The notes under the pieces were generated by a model. That model did no database searches. It was not told where the DNA came from and saw only the letters and a program-made list of their open reading frames with translations. 64,000 bases of DNA from Terriglobales bacterium. Lineage in GTDB: Bacteria; Acidobacteriota; Terriglobia; Terriglobales; Acidobacteriaceae. The stretch is taken from NCBI GenBank assembly GCA_035487355.1, contig DATHMF010000104.1, forward strand, positions 100,723-164,722, given 5' to 3'. Position numbers and translations under genes: made by a program. Positions within the stretch are counted from its first letter, which is position 1. The number at the start of each line of letters is the position of its first letter. Positions 60,701-64,000 of this stretch are shown here, piece by piece.

Positions 60701-61737
60701 CGGCAGGAAACTTCACGTTCTTCCCCATCTTTACCATGATCAACGAAGGCAGTTCCAGCTATCATTCCGCATTCTTGAGGGTGCGTGCCGCAGAGTGGCA
60801 CGGTTTGCACTTGAATGGCAGCTACGTCTGGTCCAAATCAATTGACAATGCTTCCAGCAGCACCTTCAGTACTTTGCCGTTAAGCCTGTCGAATCTTACG
60901 ATCGGGTACGGAGTGTTCGGCTCAGATAGTCCGATTGCCCGCTGCATTTTCTTCGGCGTCAACTGCGCCATCGGCGGCGAGCAGGTTCCTCTCACCATTC
61001 CGACCATCAACTTCAACCCCAGCGCGGTCACAACCACAGGCGCAGGACAACCTTTGGTCACTCCTTATCTGCTTCCGCAAAGCCCCGGTAACTTTCTGCG
61101 CAATGACCGTGGGCGCTCAGATTTCAACTCCAGTCACCGCGGGGTCATCGACTACACCTGGGACGTGCCTTCGCTGCAGAAGGCGTTTGGAGCTCCAAAC
61201 TGGCTGGATAACTGGCAGTTGAGCGGCGTCTTTACGGCGCAGTCCGGACAGCCGTTCACCATCTTTGCCGGTCCTATCGCGGGTGAGGTAAATCAGCGCG
61301 TCAATGTGCTCGGGCCCGTGCATGTGAGCAATAACCCCAACGGAGCGATTGATGTTACCAATCTTCAACTTGCATCGCAGTCGCTGGCTTGCTCGCCTCC
61401 TTACCCTAAAGCCACGGGAACACCGGGCTTCCAGGGCAATCTTTTCCAGCCGATGCCGGGTACACCGTGCATGGGCAACTCCAGCCGCAACGCCTTTACC
61501 GGACCCGACTATATCAACATGAACTTCGCCGTCCAAAAAGGGTTCCATGTCTCCGACGTGGAGGCGAGGATGCTCATCTTCCGCATGGAGTTCTATAATC
61601 TGTTTAACCGGGCCAACTACTTCAACCCCATCAGCACATTCAGTACGAACGGCGTGACCGTGAACCCCGATTTCGGCAAGATCAAGTCAGCCCACGAGCC
61701 GCGCGAAATCCAGTTAGCGATACGGTACAGTTGGTGA
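57730..61737 (+). CDS. Oar-like TonB-dependent receptor
   Basis: 1335 residues in the outer membrane. A signal peptide (L-L-W-G-I-A-V-L-L-L-L-A-S-P-M-A-F-A-A) is followed by a carboxypeptidase-regulatory domain (about 30-95: V-Y-G-T-V-Y-D-V-S-G-N-P-L-S-G-V-D-V), then a plug-like region (S-G-N-R-P-S-S-N-S-F-L-L-D-G-A-D-N, T-A-N-A-E-Y-G-R-N-L-G-G) and a large beta-barrel ending with I-Q-L-A-I-R-Y-S-W. Such receptors are multicopy in acidobacteria and take up large substrates, often glycans; this one's ligand is unknown. No obvious TonB box is seen. No partner genes are in the window. Confidence 0.92.
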   Translation: MYRNSKLLLWGIAVLLLLASPMAFAATQNAVVYGTVYDVSGNPLSGVDVTLENPAIGFTRNATTGSDGSYTFPEVPPAENYKLGASQAGKKIDVRSGITVNVGDERVILPPLKEQPAAATNQPVETKREAPAVTNETVSTTISGVITGDQLRSLPVAVNRNFLGLGLIPPNTHDVEQGSGLAGASFSISGNRPSSNSFLLDGADNVASSSNQAVPFQVNDSVQEFRVISGTANAEYGRNLGGTVNVVTKRGGNTFHGNAFGYFNTDSLNSNSPLSVYKGTTFDKAATYAGPLTSTFKGFSPLTYNDYVASATNSGFCTDSVAVATAPGLHACGSTPGLFGKNTLFDPASILQFNDSRKIPFDSKQFGANMGGPFSKDKWFGFASYEGTMIDNPNPVFERVPSIFDHTYAPFGAPNFSPVNANYVLDQKLLGLFPGSNVVGVPGALEFFRGQAPNYTTVHNALLRSDYILSKTTNLSVRYAMQFLNELHDDTLPSSPQYAGNGAFRKVLNQNLNVSYTHTFTPVWITEARVGFNRFRVNETPQDHGFDARTLGFPGAALPTVLLNGIDPQYSGATPNNSGAIASWSDFTAQQGNAAFLAKEQFPTLDYLFPFARLGAPLGAPTHRRDTTLFFADNTSWTHGKHSVKFGAEFRHLDNEYTDASFARGFMYSSNIGEFTSDSETCNGGCFNKFGLTNAFAAPSFDFFQQQQNAYASRLHSWAFGGFLQDAWHIHPRVTLNLGVRYEYFSPPEEEHNLLWNFDPLANGLVQENHSGIVDPFGQACNPLPTYDALSAGITNGLKEAWRCNNTAGAGGFNQIVKSDTKNFAPRVGLAWDVFGSGRTVFRAGGGLFYDQLPASYTAQLMYNRPVSFANGNALFGVVRDFGSRGFCPTGNFTTCGVGSSVVNPAVLNAVSRDGFNPSSFYARAAEPFAVYARDTRHSLTPYSMQVSASVQQQLGNKLAVEVGYIGDLGRKLPVIYNQNFSNEFNIFGGSAGNFTFFPIFTMINEGSSSYHSAFLRVRAAEWHGLHLNGSYVWSKSIDNASSSTFSTLPLSLSNLTIGYGVFGSDSPIARCIFFGVNCAIGGEQVPLTIPTINFNPSAVTTTGAGQPLVTPYLLPQSPGNFLRNDRGRSDFNSSHRGVIDYTWDVPSLQKAFGAPNWLDNWQLSGVFTAQSGQPFTIFAGPIAGEVNQRVNVLGPVHVSNNPNGAIDVTNLQLASQSLACSPPYPKATGTPGFQGNLFQPMPGTPCMGNSSRNAFTGPDYINMNFAVQKGFHVSDVEARMLIFRMEFYNLFNRANYFNPISTFSTNGVTVNPDFGKIKSAHEPREIQLAIRYSW

Positions 61738-61757
61738 GTTCAGTGCATCAGCACAAG

Positions 61758-61785
61758 AAACCTTCTCGCGAGAGAAGGTTTTTTT
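61758..61785. terminator. Bidirectional intrinsic terminator
   Basis: aaaccttctc-gcga-gagaaggttt with T-run on the plus strand (to 61785) and A-run/T-run on the minus. It lies between the converging TonB receptor and holB genes and can serve both. Confidence 0.85.
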
Positions 61786-61795
61786 GTTCAAAGCA

Positions 61796-62884
61796 TTATC
61801 GCTCCAGCGAAACGGCGAAGGCATCGAGAGAGAGCGAACGCAGCAAATTGCGGCGCATGCCGCTTTCCACCTCGCCTAGTCCACGGCTTGCGCCTTCGAT
61901 CCAGCAAAAAGGAATAGTCTTGGCCATGCGTTCTAGGTCAGACAGAATATCCAGGTTCTTCACCAGCTCCGGCGTGCCGGACTGGATGTACATCAAATCT
62001 TCCAGCAGGGAATAGAGCGTCCTCAGAAGCAGCGTGGTTTTCTCTTTGCCTTCTGCGCCCGCCCGATAGGTTTCTGTAGCTTTGAACAGGCTGGTGTGGT
62101 CTTCCGTCTGCGCAGAATGCAGAATCGCAAGAGCGTCGCTGCGCGCGGCCAGGTAGCCGGCCAGATCAAAAGACTGGGCCTTGCCATACGCACCCTCCGA
62201 GAGCCTGGCCACTAAACTACGCTGTTTCGCGCCCAGCGCCGGGCTTTGCTTGGCCAGGAAGGCTTCCAATTGCTCTACGCGCAGAGGGGCGAGAGTGAGG
62301 GTGATGGAACGAGAACGAATCGTGGGCAGCAGTTCGCCCGTATTGCCAGTGAGCAGGAAAATTGTGGCAAACTCGGGAGGCTCCTCCAGGACTTTGAGCA
62401 GGGCATTGGCCGCCTCTTTCATGAAGGCAGAGTTGGTGAAGATGTAAACCCGCCGCTTTCCGTTTGAAGGACGGAAATAGATTGTCTCGGTGACCCGGCG
62501 GACTTGGTCCACTTTGATCATCAGTTGTGGCGGATCGGGTGGAATCACTATGACATCGGGGTGGGTTTGTATGAAAATGCGCGTTTCTTTTTTGTCGGTC
62601 TCGCGCAGACCTTCGCGGACCTCCACGGCTTCGGCGCAGCGCGCCTCCAGCGCGTCGGCCTCGGCAATGCGCTGGCAATTAGCACAAACCCCGCAGAAAT
62701 CGGGCAGGTCTCCTGCCGGGGGCTCAAGACAATTCATGGTCTTGGCGATCATCTGCGCCAGCGTGTACTTGCCTGCACCCTCGGCCCCGGCGATGATCAC
62801 GGCGTGAGGGAAGCGCTCATGCGCCAGCATCTGGCGTATGTTCGTGATTACGTTTTCGTTTCCGACAAAATCTTTAAATCCCAT
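61796..62884 (-). CDS. holB: DNA polymerase III delta-prime subunit
   Basis: 362 residues from the ATG at 62884 (M-G-F-K-D-F-V-G-N-E); a TTG at 62926 would overlap tmk. Clamp-loader AAA+ fold: degenerate P-loop A-G-A-E-G-A-G-K-Y-T-L-A (Tyr after Lys, as expected in a non-ATPase subunit), zinc cysteines C-G-V-C-A-N-C, D-Q-V-R-R-V, A-N-A-L-L-K-V-L-E-E-P and T-I-R-S-R-S. It opens the sliding clamp with delta and tau/gamma. Next to tmk, a frequent pair. Confidence 0.92.
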   Translation of the reverse strand: MGFKDFVGNENVITNIRQMLAHERFPHAVIIAGAEGAGKYTLAQMIAKTMNCLEPPAGDLPDFCGVCANCQRIAEADALEARCAEAVEVREGLRETDKKETRIFIQTHPDVIVIPPDPPQLMIKVDQVRRVTETIYFRPSNGKRRVYIFTNSAFMKEAANALLKVLEEPPEFATIFLLTGNTGELLPTIRSRSITLTLAPLRVEQLEAFLAKQSPALGAKQRSLVARLSEGAYGKAQSFDLAGYLAARSDALAILHSAQTEDHTSLFKATETYRAGAEGKEKTTLLLRTLYSLLEDLMYIQSGTPELVKNLDILSDLERMAKTIPFCWIEGASRGLGEVESGMRRNLLRSLSLDAFAVSLER

Positions 62885-62922
62885 GATGATTTTCTTTAAG
62901 GCATCCCATAGTGTTTTTACTT

Positions 62923-63603
62923 TCAAGGCCGCGCTGGCAATGACAGACGCTTCTGCACCACATTCACGATTTCGCCGTGAACTACCTCGATGGAGCGCCG
63001 AGCGTCAATGAGCGCGACCCGTTTTGGTTCCCGGCGGGCAATCTCATGGTAGGCGCGGTGCACGCGCTCGAAGAAGCCCTGGTTCTCGCGCTCGAAGCGG
63101 CCTTCATCGGTGGTCTTCTGTTGCTCCTCGGCTTGCGCCTGATTACGGCGGCGCGCCCGTGCCACGCTACTGGCCACGTCGGAATCCATCAAGATGGTCA
63201 GATCGGGCTGCAGGCCGCCACAAAGAACGCGATGCAAGGCCAGCACGGGCTCGCTGCCCAGCTCGCGGCCCCCGCCCTGGTAAGCCTCGCTGGAATCGGT
63301 GAAGCGGTCGCAGAGTACGATTTTGCCGGCGCGCATGGCGGGAAGAATCACCTCATGAATATGCTGCGCCCGGGAGGCAAACATCAGGGCGAGTTCAGTG
63401 TGCGTATCCAGGCCAGCAGTGCGGGAGTCCAACAGGATGGCTCGGATGCGGTCACCGAAAGCAGTCCCGCCCGGCTCGCGGGTCGAAACGACATCCAGCT
63501 TGCGCTCGCGCAGATGTGCAGCCAGCTTCTCCAGTTGCGTGCTTTTGCCGCATCCATCCAAGCCTTCGAAGGTAATGAATCTGCCCTGCGCAATGGCTGC
63601 CAC
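62923..63603 (-). CDS. tmk: Thymidylate kinase
   Basis: 226 residues from a GTG at 63603. dTMP + ATP to dTDP. P-loop F-E-G-L-D-G-C-G-K-S-T-Q, D-R-F-T-D-S-S-E-A-Y-Q-G-G-G-R, T-R-E-P-G-G-T, and a lid with A-R-A-R-R-R-N-Q. Length is normal. It is upstream of holB with the stop at 62923 only 38 bp from the holB ATG, so probably one operon. Confidence 0.95.
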   Translation of the reverse strand: MAAIAQGRFITFEGLDGCGKSTQLEKLAAHLRERKLDVVSTREPGGTAFGDRIRAILLDSRTAGLDTHTELALMFASRAQHIHEVILPAMRAGKIVLCDRFTDSSEAYQGGGRELGSEPVLALHRVLCGGLQPDLTILMDSDVASSVARARRRNQAQAEEQQKTTDEGRFERENQGFFERVHRAYHEIARREPKRVALIDARRSIEVVHGEIVNVVQKRLSLPARP

Positions 63604-63689
63604 AAAAGCATGATATCAGCAGGCCGTTACGCGCAAAGATGTGCTGCTGGCTGCTACCCGTTTACAATCACTAGGGTCTGGAACGCTCC

Positions 63690-64000
63690 ATGCTGCCCTT
63701 CAAACTTATCTATAGCGACGATTATTACCTGCCTATCGGGGCGCATGTTTTCCCCGCGCAAAAATACCGGATGATGCATCAGCGCCTGCTCGAAACCAAG
63801 ACAGCTGCAGCCGAGGATTTTGTTGAGCCACGTCCGGCCGCTGATGAAGACATCCTGCTGGTGCACACATCGGAATACGTCCGGAAGCTCAAGAGCGGAA
63901 CCCTTTCGCAACGCGAAGAGATGCAAATGGAGATCCCCTACTCGCCCGAGCTGGTAAAAGCTTTCTGGCTCTCGGCGGGCGGCTCGATCCTTGCGGCGGA
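63690..64000 (+). CDS. Histone-deacetylase-family protein, 5' part
   Basis: The first about 103 residues (ATG at 63690) continue beyond the window. I-Y-S-D-D-Y-Y-L-P-I-G-A-H-V-F-P and I-L-L-V-H-T-S-E-Y-V match the N-terminus of HDAC/AcuC-type amidohydrolases. The zinc-binding H-H-A region lies outside, so activity cannot be judged. It is divergent from tmk. Confidence 0.85.
   Translation, partial: MLPFKLIYSDDYYLPIGAHVFPAQKYRMMHQRLLETKTAAAEDFVEPRPAADEDILLVHTSEYVRKLKSGTLSQREEMQMEIPYSPELVKAFWLSAGGSILAA

Overview
The window looks like a chromosomal segment of an Acidobacteriota member, probably Terriglobia/Koribacter-like. This is inferred from gene content and not tested by search. Supporting signs are a very large Oar-type TonB-dependent receptor with a carboxypeptidase-regulatory N-terminus, a DUF6599-like secreted protein, and the order yicC-gmk-rpoZ-coaBC-udg-priA. 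Others are an Hfq-like protein with a long N-terminal tail, frequent GTG/TTG starts, and spacers full of short reiterated oligonucleotides.

Layout. 1-5.7 kb: the 3' part of an Asp-box repeat protein, then moxR, htpX, a MerR-HTH/TPR fusion and a CapA-like phosphatase. 6.2-9.5 kb: an accessory cluster. A zeta-toxin-like kinase overlaps a small partner gene and is divergent from an orphan reverse transcriptase (RT). The RT is followed by a zinc-ribbon protein with a strong ribosome binding site and a small membrane protein. A foldable RNA candidate lies across the RT 3' end. 9.8-17 kb: an MBL hydrolase, a secreted Ig-like protein, an SseB-like protein, a pseudokinase fused to a TonB-C-like domain, tRNA-Thr(CGU) and the DUF6599-like protein. 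17.9-27.5 kb: a TPR-GAF-degenerate-GGDEF protein, an M13 peptidase, a 3-hydroxyacyl-CoA dehydrogenase with a crotonase, a POTRA/HEAT protein, ribH and nusB.

27.5-38.5 kb: a PP2C phosphatase overlapping an FHA protein, a zinc-ribbon/metzincin-like/YD-repeat protein, a second 3-hydroxyacyl-CoA dehydrogenase, a WalJ-like hydrolase, a DinB-like protein and pyrD. Then come two tandem secreted paralogues with nearly identical leaders and a CPBP protease. The duplication that made the tandem pair also copied the 3' end of the CPBP gene. 38.7-53.4 kb: serS, a gene interrupted by one TAG, an ankyrin protein, rapZ, an MsbA-like ABC exporter and the housekeeping run yicC-gmk-rpoZ-coaBC-udg-priA. 53.4-64 kb: a GIY-YIG gene enclosed in about 37-bp inverted repeats, a site-2-protease-like protein, an HU protein, a double-domain dCTP deaminase, the Hfq-like protein, the TonB receptor, holB, tmk and the start of a histone-deacetylase-family gene.

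The strongest candidates for something undescribed are the RT cluster with its RNA-like 3' region and the minimal inverted-repeat-bounded GIY-YIG unit. Next are the tandem secreted genes with their conserved leader. Intergenic repeats supply stop codons or C-terminal tails to several genes (htpX, ribH, the DinB-like/pyrD pair and the GIY-YIG gene).
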